Source of the DNA: Leeuwenhoekiella sp044542075
Lineage (GTDB): Bacteria; Bacteroidota; Bacteroidia; Flavobacteriales; Flavobacteriaceae
Reading direction: 5' to 3'
DNA: 64,000 nucleotides
Assembly: GCF_044542075.1 (NCBI RefSeq)
Contig: NZ_JBITTU010000004.1
Coordinates: forward strand, 186,001 to 250,000
Position 1 is the stretch's first letter. The number at the start of each line of letters is the position of its first letter. The translations under genes and the position numbers were made by a program. Below the pieces are notes generated by a model, which made no database searches, was not told where the DNA came from, and saw nothing but the letters and a program-made list of their open reading frames with translations. This document shows positions 35,821-44,847 of the stretch, piece by piece.

Positions 35821-38728
35821 TTGTCTTTTCTTTGATAAGCTCAAGAGGCCAATTACCAATTTCTAATCCTGCATAGTCAAGAACTGTAATGACCTCTTTT
35901 TCATCATTCATAAAGTATTCTAAGAGTAGCGGAATGATTTTTTTATCAATAGTATTTTTTAGACTAAAGAGTTCTCCCATAAAATAGGAGTGACCTATTG
36001 TAAAATCACGTGTTTTTAAATCTTTAATTTTTTCGTTTATCTTTTCAAGAATTTCTGGCCTTTGAACTCCTTCAATAGTGAAATCAGGATACATGGGTAC
36101 AAACTCAAACCTTCTTCTTAAAGCAATGTCTAAAAGAGCAATGGATTTATCTGCAGTATTCATGGTACCTATTAAATAAAGATTCGAAGGCACAATAAAG
36201 CGCTCTCCTGATGGTAACGTGCAGGTAAGAGGTAATTTGCCATGAGAGCGTTTATCTGGCTCTAATAGGGTTATGAGCTCTCCAAACACTCTAGATATAT
36301 TTGCTCTGTTTATTTCATCTATTATCAAAACGTAAGATGGAACATCATTAGCGTTGATAGATCTTATTTGTTCCAGAGATGTTTTAGCTAATAATTCTTT
36401 TTTCCGATCATAACTTATATCATCATATTTTAGTTCATCATAAATATCTTCTTCAGATAATTCCAGATCGTAATCTGTTATGTAGTCTTTTCTAAATTCA
36501 ATAAACTCTCTAAGTGCAACGTAATAAACGGTAGTATTGCATCCACCTATAGCTGCTCTAATATCATCGTGAATTTTTTGAATTTGATTAATATCAGGAA
36601 AGATCTCATAAAGCTTGAAAAGACGATCTTGAGATACTAAGTAAGGTCTACCATTTTCAAAATGTGCATATTCTACATTTCTACTTTTTGAGAAACCAAC
36701 AATTTGAATAGAGCTTCCTGATTTTGTCTTAAAATCCTGTCCTTTTTTTAAAGATTTAAAATATGCAGAATATACTTCTGATAGTTCGGGTTCTTTAACC
36801 GGTTTATTATCTGATTCAAGTTTTTGCTTTTGTAGTTTTTTGTAATATTCAAAAAGAGCATTTGTGGCTATTTGAGCAAATAAGCCGTCGTTACGTTGAA
36901 AGCTTAACTCTTTGTTCTCGATATCTGGTCTAAGTCCCTGAATAAAATCTTCGTAACTGTAATTTTGATGAAAGGTTATAAACTCTATTCGGTTACCTAA
37001 GTTTTCTTGAAAAATTTTACGAGCACTTTCATATTTCTCTATTCTTTGACCAGTAATTATTTCAGCAGATTTAGAAACCGTATTATAGGTTTTTCCTGTT
37101 CCCGGCGGGCCGTACAATAATTGGTTTAATGGAAAATTCATAATAGGTTTTGTGTTTTCTGAATCTAGTGTGTTTGATTGAATATTTCCTAATAATCGTT
37201 TTCGGTAATCGATATTAAATAGGGCCAATTCAAATGCCAGATTATTATACTTGCTGTAACTTGATTTTGAAGTTCTACTTAATTCCGATCTTATTGCATT
37301 GAAAGCGGCATTTTTATATAATTCAATGTCTTTAAGATTTTGAAATCTTGTATACCAGGCTTTTGGTTTACCCGAGTATAATTTCGATTCTTGGTTTATT
37401 TCTGTATCTGTTATTAAACCAAGTGCAGGTTTGTCGTTTCCAGAGTAGAGATTCCAGCAGTAGCGTTGACCTATTGTGAGATTTAAGTTGTCATTTGAAA
37501 TACCAGTTACAAAGCGCTTATCGTATGTACTCAAATTTAGTTTCTCCACCATTTCATCAAGTACTTCAAAATAAGACATTAAGTCCTCATTTGAGAATTT
37601 TTTAAGAACTTGAATTAGCTTGTTTTGTTCGGATATTAAATGGTTAAAAAAATTAAATTCATTCTTAGAAACTTTAAAATTGGTGCCTCTATTGCCAGCA
37701 TTAAGTCCTTGTAAATCAGTAATTTCTTTTAATTCACTCCAAAGCAAAGGAGAGTCAGCTGTATAATGAGAGATTTTTAATTTAACACGCGAGTCGTACG
37801 AACTATCAGGTTCATTTACATAATGCTGCTTTTCAAATTGTTCTTCTTCAAATTTACCCACATCACCTGTTATCTCTGCTAATGCATAGCAACCTGATTG
37901 CTTACCCGTTTGCCAAATAATTACTTTGTCACCTATCTTGATCTTATCTTTGTGGGCACTTACTTTCCAGCTTTTTAGATGCCCTCCTTTTAAGGCATTT
38001 GTAATATTATAAACATCAGGGTTGCCTTGGAATAACCAATAATTAATGTTCTTCTTTGATTCAGAATATTCCCAGGAATTGTAAGATAGCTCTGCAAAAG
38101 ATTTGCTCGATTTGGTTTTTATTTGATTTAAAACAGTTTGATACTCTGCAAGCGTTTTGAACTCAGGATTTATATGAAGAACCTCTTTTAAATAGGGTTT
38201 TGAAGGACCGTTAATAGGGAAGAAATTTTCTGGATCTACATAAAAAAGGGCTTCGGTGATTTTTGTTTTACCAATGCCGTTAATCGCCAGTGCTTTTTCA
38301 AAAAGCTCTTGTGTTAGATTTTTTGATACAGTTTGATCAAATAGCTTCCATAACGTATCAATTTCATTGGTTCTATCATACTTATAAGGAAATAGCCACG
38401 TCTTTTGCGCATTTGCAGAAGGAAGACCGCGCTCATCTTTAGGTCTTGTGATTCCTAGCTGATCTGCAATACTCTGCAGAACCTTAAGTCTTTTCTTTTC
38501 ACCATAAATATAGATATAACAAAAAAAGGTAAAGGGATCTATCTCTTCTAATGGTATTGTGGTATCATAAGACGATTTATCATCTTGCACATTTACACCT
38601 GCGTTTTTAAGAATAGTGATTAACTCTGGTTGGTCATTTCTTTTCTTGGCTAAATATTGAACCAATTCTTTATGGGTTTCTACCCAGCTGTAGTAAGATG
38701 ATTCTTTTGTTATGTTTTGAGGGATCAT
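35813..38728 (-). CDS. mcrB: McrB-like AAA+ GTPase with EVE (modified-base-reader) domain
   Basis: 971 residues. The N-terminal 220 residues include a helix-hairpin-helix-like GIGKTKITEALFY. An EVE domain follows (about 227-370: NINYWLFQGNPDVYNI and KIGDKVIIWQTGKQSG). The AAA+ domain begins at about 530, with Walker A GPPGTGKT, Walker B VLIIDEINRANISRVFGEL and the McrB sensor GTMNTADKSIALLDIALRRRF. EVE domains bind modified bases, so this is probably the recognition head of a type IV restriction system acting on modified phage DNA. Confidence 0.9.
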   Translation of the reverse strand: MIPQNITKESSYYSWVETHKELVQYLAKKRNDQPELITILKNAGVNVQDDKSSYDTTIPLEEIDPFTFFCYIYIYGEKKRLKVLQSIADQLGITRPKDERGLPSANAQKTWLFPYKYDRTNEIDTLWKLFDQTVSKNLTQELFEKALAINGIGKTKITEALFYVDPENFFPINGPSKPYLKEVLHINPEFKTLAEYQTVLNQIKTKSSKSFAELSYNSWEYSESKKNINYWLFQGNPDVYNITNALKGGHLKSWKVSAHKDKIKIGDKVIIWQTGKQSGCYALAEITGDVGKFEEEQFEKQHYVNEPDSSYDSRVKLKISHYTADSPLLWSELKEITDLQGLNAGNRGTNFKVSKNEFNFFNHLISEQNKLIQVLKKFSNEDLMSYFEVLDEMVEKLNLSTYDKRFVTGISNDNLNLTIGQRYCWNLYSGNDKPALGLITDTEINQESKLYSGKPKAWYTRFQNLKDIELYKNAAFNAIRSELSRTSKSSYSKYNNLAFELALFNIDYRKRLLGNIQSNTLDSENTKPIMNFPLNQLLYGPPGTGKTYNTVSKSAEIITGQRIEKYESARKIFQENLGNRIEFITFHQNYSYEDFIQGLRPDIENKELSFQRNDGLFAQIATNALFEYYKKLQKQKLESDNKPVKEPELSEVYSAYFKSLKKGQDFKTKSGSSIQIVGFSKSRNVEYAHFENGRPYLVSQDRLFKLYEIFPDINQIQKIHDDIRAAIGGCNTTVYYVALREFIEFRKDYITDYDLELSEEDIYDELKYDDISYDRKKELLAKTSLEQIRSINANDVPSYVLIIDEINRANISRVFGELITLLEPDKRSHGKLPLTCTLPSGERFIVPSNLYLIGTMNTADKSIALLDIALRRRFEFVPMYPDFTIEGVQRPEILEKINEKIKDLKTRDFTIGHSYFMGELFSLKNTIDKKIIPLLLEYFMNDEKEVITVLDYAGLEIGNWPLELIKEKTND

Positions 38729-38750
38729 AAATTGTTTTCCTAACTATTTG

Positions 38751-39371
38751 CTATTTATCAGATTCGTTCTCAAGCTTGTTTATAAGCTTAGCTCTTTCCT
38801 GAAAAAGATCGCTTAAGTCTTTTCCTGTCAATATTGTATAAAAGATCACAAATATTAGAGTAATAGTCACAGCACTCAAAAACCATAGTATAAAAGTCCT
38901 TTCTAAAGTTGTTTGCAGTATGAGCTCATAGGTTATGTAGATTTGAAAAACGAAAGGGATACAAACTATTAATAAAAGAAAGGGTATTAGTAAGAAAATT
39001 GTTGAAAATGAGCTTTTAGCCAAATCAGAAAACAAATTGTTCAATGCGAAATCAGGCCATATTCCACTAAGCCAAGCTTGACTTTTTTTATCCTTAGGGG
39101 CTAAAGCTTCAATAAGCATAAATAGAGAATTCATTTTTGTGGCAGAATAGAATAAGTAATAATAGATGCCTAAGCATAGAATAGGCATAAAACTTAAGAT
39201 TATTTCGTTATTAGCAATGCTTACAAAACCAAGCGAAACATTTATATTTATACTGTTACCAATCAAAAAATAAACTACAGGGCATACGTAATATAAAACA
39301 CCAAGTCTGGTAATACGCTTTTTAAGAACTGTAACTTCACCAAGTAAAGTTTGAATATAAAATTCATTCAT
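38751..39371 (-). CDS. Four-helix membrane protein of the defence island
   Basis: 206 residues with four predicted transmembrane helices: LGVLYYVCPVVYFLI, IILSFMPILCLGIYYYLF, TIFLLIPFLLLIVCIPFVF and FILWFLSAVTITLIFVIFY. It has a charged cytoplasmic C-terminal tail (LFQERAKLINKLENESDK). No known family is recognised. It lies 22 bp before mcrB and 24 bp after the PD-(D/E)XK gene on the same strand, so it is probably co-expressed. A membrane effector role is only a guess from context. Confidence 0.75.
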   Translation of the reverse strand: MNEFYIQTLLGEVTVLKKRITRLGVLYYVCPVVYFLIGNSININVSLGFVSIANNEIILSFMPILCLGIYYYLFYSATKMNSLFMLIEALAPKDKKSQAWLSGIWPDFALNNLFSDLAKSSFSTIFLLIPFLLLIVCIPFVFQIYITYELILQTTLERTFILWFLSAVTITLIFVIFYTILTGKDLSDLFQERAKLINKLENESDK

Positions 39372-39395
39372 AAGTATAACCGGTTGTAAGTTTTC

Positions 39396-40547
39396 TTATT
39401 GATTTTTTACTTTTAATGCAGGCTCCAATCCTAAATTTAATTTATTGAGTGCCTGTTCTTCAATGCCATTTGGGCTAAAGAATATATCTTGAAGTACATT
39501 AGTTAGTTTATCTCCAAAAGTCACAGTTGAGTTAATAAAATTCTCTTCGTAAAATGTAACTATTTTATATCTGTTTTTATTATCAGATACTCTTTTATGA
39601 GAGAGGCAAGGAGAAATTCCTTCGATTATAATTTTTTGATGAATTTCATCTTCAGATGTTTTTTCTTTTAGATCATGCCAAACTTCAAAAAAGAACTCAA
39701 CATAGTTATTCTCAAGGATTGATTTTGCATCATTAATCCAAAAAGCTAGGTTTTCATTTTTTGGATGAACGAACCATACTTCGTAAGATTTGTAGTTCAA
39801 TGTTTCAAACACTCTTTTGATTTCTGCATCGAGAAAGGTAATGGCCTCTTTCTTTTTTTCTTCAATATCTTGAACGGCTTTACGACTTAATATAAGTGCT
39901 GTTACTACATCATTCATTTTTGGCTGGTTGCTAAGGTTAAAATAATGAGATTCTATATTTTTAAAATATTCTCTCAGATAGAAAATGTCTAATTCTGGTA
40001 TGGAAGTATCAAAGGGTATTTCTTTGCGCACTTCATTAATAAGTTCCTTATGCGTAATATTGATGAACTCAGAACCGGGTTTTGGGTTCAGGAGTTCTAA
40101 ACTCAAGACTAAACAGAGCAGTTCTTTCTTCTTTGATTGCGCGTGCTCCAAATAAATATTAAGAGGATTATTTAATAGATGATCTATTTTATTTTCTATT
40201 AAAATGCACCAATCTCTACCTTCAAGAACAATATCAATAGATTTTAAACGATTCTCTTCTTCCTTTACAGAACTTGTACGTTCTTCGGTAACTACCGAGG
40301 TAACAGGCTTATAAAATACACCATTAATATGTGATGTTTTAGATTTTATAACTGCAAGCAAAGCGTTCTTAAAAAGGTCACCATAAGCGTGATCTTCATT
40401 TGGGTCAAAGAAATAAGCCAGAATCTTACTGTTTAGGGTCTCTTTGCGTTGTATGGTTAGAATATCAAAGAAGTTCTTTCTAGGAATATTGGGTAAGCTC
40501 GGTAGCCGCAATGCTACATCTTCTATTGTTTTGGATAGATTACTCAT
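39396..40547 (-). CDS. PD-(D/E)XK nuclease superfamily protein
   Basis: 383 residues from ATG 40547; an upstream start at 40598 would overlap the HNH gene by 26 bp. The nuclease core is RLKSIDIVLEGRDWCILIENKID, with Asp, Glu and Lys arranged as D-(X)n-E-x-K. N-terminal FFDILTIQRKETLNSKILAYFFD resembles PDDEXK_4-type defence proteins. It probably cleaves DNA, or acts as a toxic nuclease controlled by the neighbouring ATPase or membrane protein. Specificity is unknown. Confidence 0.75.
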   Translation of the reverse strand: MSNLSKTIEDVALRLPSLPNIPRKNFFDILTIQRKETLNSKILAYFFDPNEDHAYGDLFKNALLAVIKSKTSHINGVFYKPVTSVVTEERTSSVKEEENRLKSIDIVLEGRDWCILIENKIDHLLNNPLNIYLEHAQSKKKELLCLVLSLELLNPKPGSEFINITHKELINEVRKEIPFDTSIPELDIFYLREYFKNIESHYFNLSNQPKMNDVVTALILSRKAVQDIEEKKKEAITFLDAEIKRVFETLNYKSYEVWFVHPKNENLAFWINDAKSILENNYVEFFFEVWHDLKEKTSEDEIHQKIIIEGISPCLSHKRVSDNKNRYKIVTFYEENFINSTVTFGDKLTNVLQDIFFSPNGIEEQALNKLNLGLEPALKVKNQ

Positions 40548-40572
40548 TAATTTTCTATTTGTGCATAACAGA

Positions 40573-41811
40573 TTATTTTTTATAAAAAATATATTCAAGT
40601 CTCTTTTTCATGGATTTATTGTCGCCAAATAATAGATCAAAATATTGATCGTGAAGATCTTTATTAAATTTCGCATATTTATAATTTTGAAAACGATCTT
40701 CGTCATAGGGAGTAGCCAAGGTTTCTTCATAATATTTTTTGTATGAGTCACCTAGCTTGTTTTTAGATAATAATGTAAAATATTTTTTTAATGAAAATAA
40801 ATAGTGTTTATCATGTAAGTCAAGGTTTTTCCCTACAAAAAGAGCTTGAGCTGTCTCGTCCCCATATCTAGCTTTTAAATTGAATGCATTTACATTTCCA
40901 TAGCGTCTATTTTCTTCATCAGAATATTTTCCGAAAATTTTTTTGTATTTCGCACTGGTTTGAGATGCATTTGCTTTTAAAATCACTTTATACCTCGGAT
41001 TATCCAATCCACTTAAAACGGATTTAAATACGAGGCTTTTATTAAAACCGTCTTGATAAGGGTTTAAGTGGTAATCATTTGTAAATTCTATTGAGCCTTT
41101 ATTTGTTTGATTACAAGTAGTATCTGAAGGTATCAAGTTATATATAGAATAGCATAGTAAAGGAAATCTTGCTTTATCAAAAAAATGATCAAGATCGTGA
41201 CTAGCAGCAGGATTTCCTTGCGAATCAGTTATGAATTTGACTTTATCTAAATTGCAATAAGGACAATATTCGATGAAATTTTTTTCTCTAAAGAATTTTC
41301 TAACTAAATCAGCGATCTCCGTATGTTGCTTGTAGTTAAATGCTAATTTAATATAGAACAAGTCATCGGGTAGTGATAATCCTAATTTGAAACCATTGAA
41401 AGTATTCTTTAATTGACTAGCATTACATTTTAATAACTTCTTAAGCTTTATGCTATCATTCACCAACAATTCATTAAAAAGATTAGAGATTCTTGTGAGC
41501 TGAGCATTATTTAAATTGTTGTTACTTTGGATATAAGTATTTAAAGAAGTTGTATAAACATCATTATTAAAATCCTGGATAGAATATTTTTTACCTATTC
41601 TAATTTCTTTATTGGGATCAATTTCTTCAATGATACTAATTGTTGCGTTTTTAATAAAGTCTATTTCACCGACGTGAATATTAACAGGAAGTCCATTTAG
41701 ATGATCAATAGCCTTTTTTACGCAAGTAATTCTTTTAATTAATTTAGAAGAAATTTTATTAGAATATTCTTCCTCTACTTGATTTGGATTTTCTATACTT
41801 ATTTTGATCAT
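40573..41811 (-). CDS. HNH endonuclease partner of the ATPase (PtuB-like)
   Basis: 412 residues. The HNH core is FIEYCPYCNLDKVKF, then SHDLDHFFDKARFPLLCYS and NLIPSDTTCNQTNKG. The histidines and the CPYC/CN zinc ligands are all present. It starts within two bases of the preceding ATPase stop, so the pair is translationally coupled. An ABC-type ATPase followed by an HNH nuclease is the Septu (PtuA-PtuB) arrangement, although this HNH protein is longer than typical PtuB. Confidence 0.82.
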   Translation of the reverse strand: MIKISIENPNQVEEEYSNKISSKLIKRITCVKKAIDHLNGLPVNIHVGEIDFIKNATISIIEEIDPNKEIRIGKKYSIQDFNNDVYTTSLNTYIQSNNNLNNAQLTRISNLFNELLVNDSIKLKKLLKCNASQLKNTFNGFKLGLSLPDDLFYIKLAFNYKQHTEIADLVRKFFREKNFIEYCPYCNLDKVKFITDSQGNPAASHDLDHFFDKARFPLLCYSIYNLIPSDTTCNQTNKGSIEFTNDYHLNPYQDGFNKSLVFKSVLSGLDNPRYKVILKANASQTSAKYKKIFGKYSDEENRRYGNVNAFNLKARYGDETAQALFVGKNLDLHDKHYLFSLKKYFTLLSKNKLGDSYKKYYEETLATPYDEDRFQNYKYAKFNKDLHDQYFDLLFGDNKSMKKRLEYIFYKK

Positions 41812-41812
41812 T

Positions 41813-43567
41813 TTATTTTCCCAAATTAGTTTTTATCGCAGATGCTAAAAACTTGTCTCCAATTTCATTTATTAAGAGTATATCTTGCGTAGTTGTTTTT
41901 TTTTCATTGACTCTTTGAATTAAGTCGAGGATTTTATTATCCGCAAATGCACCAATTACGCCGTCTTTTAGGAAGAATTTATCAATTAATAATTCGTGAA
42001 TATTACCACCAAAAGTCTTGCTTAAAGTATTTCTCGCAACCTTAATTCCATCGCTTGTTCTTTCAAATGTTATTATATTATCTTGTGGCAGATCACTTAA
42101 AATAAATGGAGAATGGGAGGTTAGTATTATTTGGAAGTTATAATGATGATACTGCTTAAGAAAATCAAAAATTGCTTTTAAGTATTGACGTTGCCATTCT
42201 GGATGAAAATATAAGTCGCCTTCATCAATTAAAATAAGAATGTTATCGCGCCTTTTGCTTTTAAGTCTCAGGGCCGCATCTATTCTTGAGAAAAAAGTAA
42301 TCATAGATTCTTCGCCGGCACTTAGTCTTGACCAATCTAGTTTAATTGAATTTTTCGAAAATGGAATTTTAAAATATATATCAATAATTCTATCCAACAG
42401 CGAGTCGTCTGTCTTAACAGCTGCTCTATCTGGAATGTTCATCCATAAACTATCCTGATAAATAAGTAAATCTACTAACTCAATTAAATTAGCAAAATAT
42501 TCTCTTGTAGAGTTTTCTTTTTCATAATTAGAGTTATTGAAGATCTCAAGCATTTGTCTTAAAAACCTGTCTAAATATCCCTTTTCATCATTATTGTAAA
42601 TAGCTGAAACAAATCTATCAAGCACCAAATCAATTTTTTCAGAACTATTTATTTCTAGTTTTATAAACTTAGCTAATACTTCAAAAAAAATAATTTCTGT
42701 TATTATTATATTATATAATCTTCTTTTTGATTCCGAAATAATTCCTTTTTTTTGAGTATAAAAGGCATTTGCAACGTGATTAACTAGTTCGGGAAGTTGC
42801 CTACTTATCTTTTCATTAGTATTCGAACTATTTTTTTCAATTGACTTGATAAGCCTCTTATAGTCTGTGTCCTTTTTTTCAAATGGAATAATTTCAACAT
42901 AATCAACCCTTTTCAAAAGCTTTCTTATACTGTTAGATTTCTCTGACCGCAGGAAATTTCTATTTCTTTGAAATTCATTTAGTAAGAATCGCTGTTCTGC
43001 ATTTACTTTTTTTGTTTGAAACTCTCTATTAATCCTAGCATTATAAGTTCTAGAAAGATAAGGTGTGGATGTATTATATAAGATTTCAGATTCAATAAAA
43101 TCATCATATAAATCAAAATTGTTTGAATAGTAAATAGTTAATTCACTTTTTAAGTGATCAAATAGTTTAGGCTTTTTTCTGTAGGCGATTGTTTCAGACT
43201 TTAAGTCTAAATTTTGAATATTGACATTAATGTTTTTTGAATTAATACTGATATGTACTATAATTTTATTGCTTTTCTGATATACTAATAAATCACCTTC
43301 TCTTATATCTATTTCATTTCTCCTTTCAAAATAAAGCTCTTTAATATATCTTAGAAATGTTGTTTTACCTACTCCATTTTCCCCAATGACACACGTGACA
43401 TTTGTAATATTTTTTCCGAAAAAATCTTTTAAAGAATTAGTATTATTTGAGATGTTTAGTTCATTATTTTCGTTATTAAAATTTATGTCAAACTTTGAAG
43501 ACAGGTTAAAACTTTTGTTTTCTAAAGTCCCGTAAGGTTTTCTAATATGAATGAATAATAATTCCAT
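41813..43567 (-). CDS. ABC/SMC-type AAA ATPase (PtuA-like)
   Basis: 584 residues. Walker A is CVIGENGVGKTTFLRYI, the ABC signature DWSRLSAGEESMITFF, Walker B ILILIDEGDLYFHPEWQ, and the H-loop IILTSHSPFILSDLP. A long, charged, lineage-specific insert lies between the P-loop and signature. The C-terminus has no TOPRIM domain, unlike OLD nucleases, which fits PtuA-like ATPases. It probably senses infection and releases the HNH nuclease. Strongly AT-rich compared with hsdM. Confidence 0.85.
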   Translation of the reverse strand: MELLFIHIRKPYGTLENKSFNLSSKFDINFNNENNELNISNNTNSLKDFFGKNITNVTCVIGENGVGKTTFLRYIKELYFERRNEIDIREGDLLVYQKSNKIIVHISINSKNINVNIQNLDLKSETIAYRKKPKLFDHLKSELTIYYSNNFDLYDDFIESEILYNTSTPYLSRTYNARINREFQTKKVNAEQRFLLNEFQRNRNFLRSEKSNSIRKLLKRVDYVEIIPFEKKDTDYKRLIKSIEKNSSNTNEKISRQLPELVNHVANAFYTQKKGIISESKRRLYNIIITEIIFFEVLAKFIKLEINSSEKIDLVLDRFVSAIYNNDEKGYLDRFLRQMLEIFNNSNYEKENSTREYFANLIELVDLLIYQDSLWMNIPDRAAVKTDDSLLDRIIDIYFKIPFSKNSIKLDWSRLSAGEESMITFFSRIDAALRLKSKRRDNILILIDEGDLYFHPEWQRQYLKAIFDFLKQYHHYNFQIILTSHSPFILSDLPQDNIITFERTSDGIKVARNTLSKTFGGNIHELLIDKFFLKDGVIGAFADNKILDLIQRVNEKKTTTQDILLINEIGDKFLASAIKTNLGK

Positions 43568-43614
43568 ACTTTTTATTAAACTGTTGCAGTTTTCTTCTTA
43601 GTTTCAAATTTCCC

Positions 43615-44847
43615 TTAATTCAAACCCTCAATCTCCTTCAACAACTCCCTAGCATCCCCATCACTTTCTAATTGAGGCACAAGCTCACCCTTGAAAGCTT
43701 TGTTGAGAATAGATTGTCTTAATTCAGGAATTTTAGAATCGAATAACTTGTTAAGATCCATCAATGTTGAGTTATACGTGCCTAGAAAATTTTGAGCCAA
43801 TTGTTGTACTTCTTCTCCATAAGGCATTCGGATATTACTAAGGCTTTTAAAATATAACCGCGCTCTAACACTCCCTTTAGTATTTGCGCCAATCTCTAAC
43901 AGACCTTGGTCACTTTTTAGGAATCCCAGAAGTAAATCAGAAGAAAGCTTTTTGTTAGTTCTAAAGACTACATAATCAGGGCTTGTAATTGCAGGAGCAT
44001 CCTCATTATAAATCGCAATTGAGCCAATATTTACTCTCATTGTATTGTAGATGAAATCTCCCTTTCTTACAACCTTATACTTTTCAAAAGATTTTTTCTG
44101 GCCAACACGTAAATCAGTTATGCCTTCTTTTGCTGATACACCAATCAATCTACATTTGTTCCAATTTTCACCTATTCGTTCAGTTCCCTCTTCTAGGAAT
44201 TTACCTATCGTAAGTCTTTTATAAAACGATTGCTGCTTTCTGTCTACTAAACAAGAATATAAAAACCGTTCCTTCATACTCTCAAGGTTTGAAAGACTTT
44301 TATTGATGCGTTCTAACTGCTCAAATAAACCATCTAATTTGGCTACAATACGATCTTGTTCAGCGCGGGGAGGAATTTTAAATTTTATTGTATCTAGATT
44401 TCTACGAGAAATTCTCTTTCTAGTAGAGCCTGATGAAAGTGCATTAATTCTTCTTCTTATTTCTGGATTATTAATTTGAAAACACAGAAACTTTTCGTTT
44501 ATAGAGTTTTTTGGTCGAATTATGGCAACATCAACTACTGTTGCGTATTTACCTTCCAGAGGAAATACGCAAGCTCTTCCTATAGGATCTGGCATTCGAG
44601 CAATAAGAATATCACCGCGATTCAAAAAGGAACAATTTAATTTTTTTGCGCTTTCTTCAGTTAAAAACCTTGAAGATTTATTTCTAAATTCTAATTCTCC
44701 AATATCTGCCAATTGAATTAATCTGACATTCCCATTAGGATCTTGATCCTTAGTTTCAACCCAATCTCCATCTTTGAATAAACCATTTTTTGGTATGATT
44801 TGAGATATTCTAGCTTCGGTCCAATTTTCAGGTAATTTATTTTTCAT
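43615..44847 (-). CDS. hsdS: Type I restriction specificity subunit HsdS
   Basis: 410 residues with two target-recognition domains separated by a conserved helical spacer, PPRAEQDRIVAKLDGLFEQLERINKSLSNLESMKERFL. The second spacer (KIPELRQSILNKAFKGELVPQ) closes the protein. Its ATG overlaps the hsdM stop codon by one base (CAT/TTA on the plus strand), so it is coupled to hsdM. The recognition sequence, presumably bipartite, cannot be read from the protein. Confidence 0.93.
   Translation of the reverse strand: MKNKLPENWTEARISQIIPKNGLFKDGDWVETKDQDPNGNVRLIQLADIGELEFRNKSSRFLTEESAKKLNCSFLNRGDILIARMPDPIGRACVFPLEGKYATVVDVAIIRPKNSINEKFLCFQINNPEIRRRINALSSGSTRKRISRRNLDTIKFKIPPRAEQDRIVAKLDGLFEQLERINKSLSNLESMKERFLYSCLVDRKQQSFYKRLTIGKFLEEGTERIGENWNKCRLIGVSAKEGITDLRVGQKKSFEKYKVVRKGDFIYNTMRVNIGSIAIYNEDAPAITSPDYVVFRTNKKLSSDLLLGFLKSDQGLLEIGANTKGSVRARLYFKSLSNIRMPYGEEVQQLAQNFLGTYNSTLMDLNKLFDSKIPELRQSILNKAFKGELVPQLESDGDARELLKEIEGLN

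Noticed and set aside
41813..43567. OLD-type nuclease/Gabija GajA identity for the ATPase
   Set aside because: No C-terminal TOPRIM motif is present, and its immediate partner is an HNH protein rather than a UvrD-like helicase.
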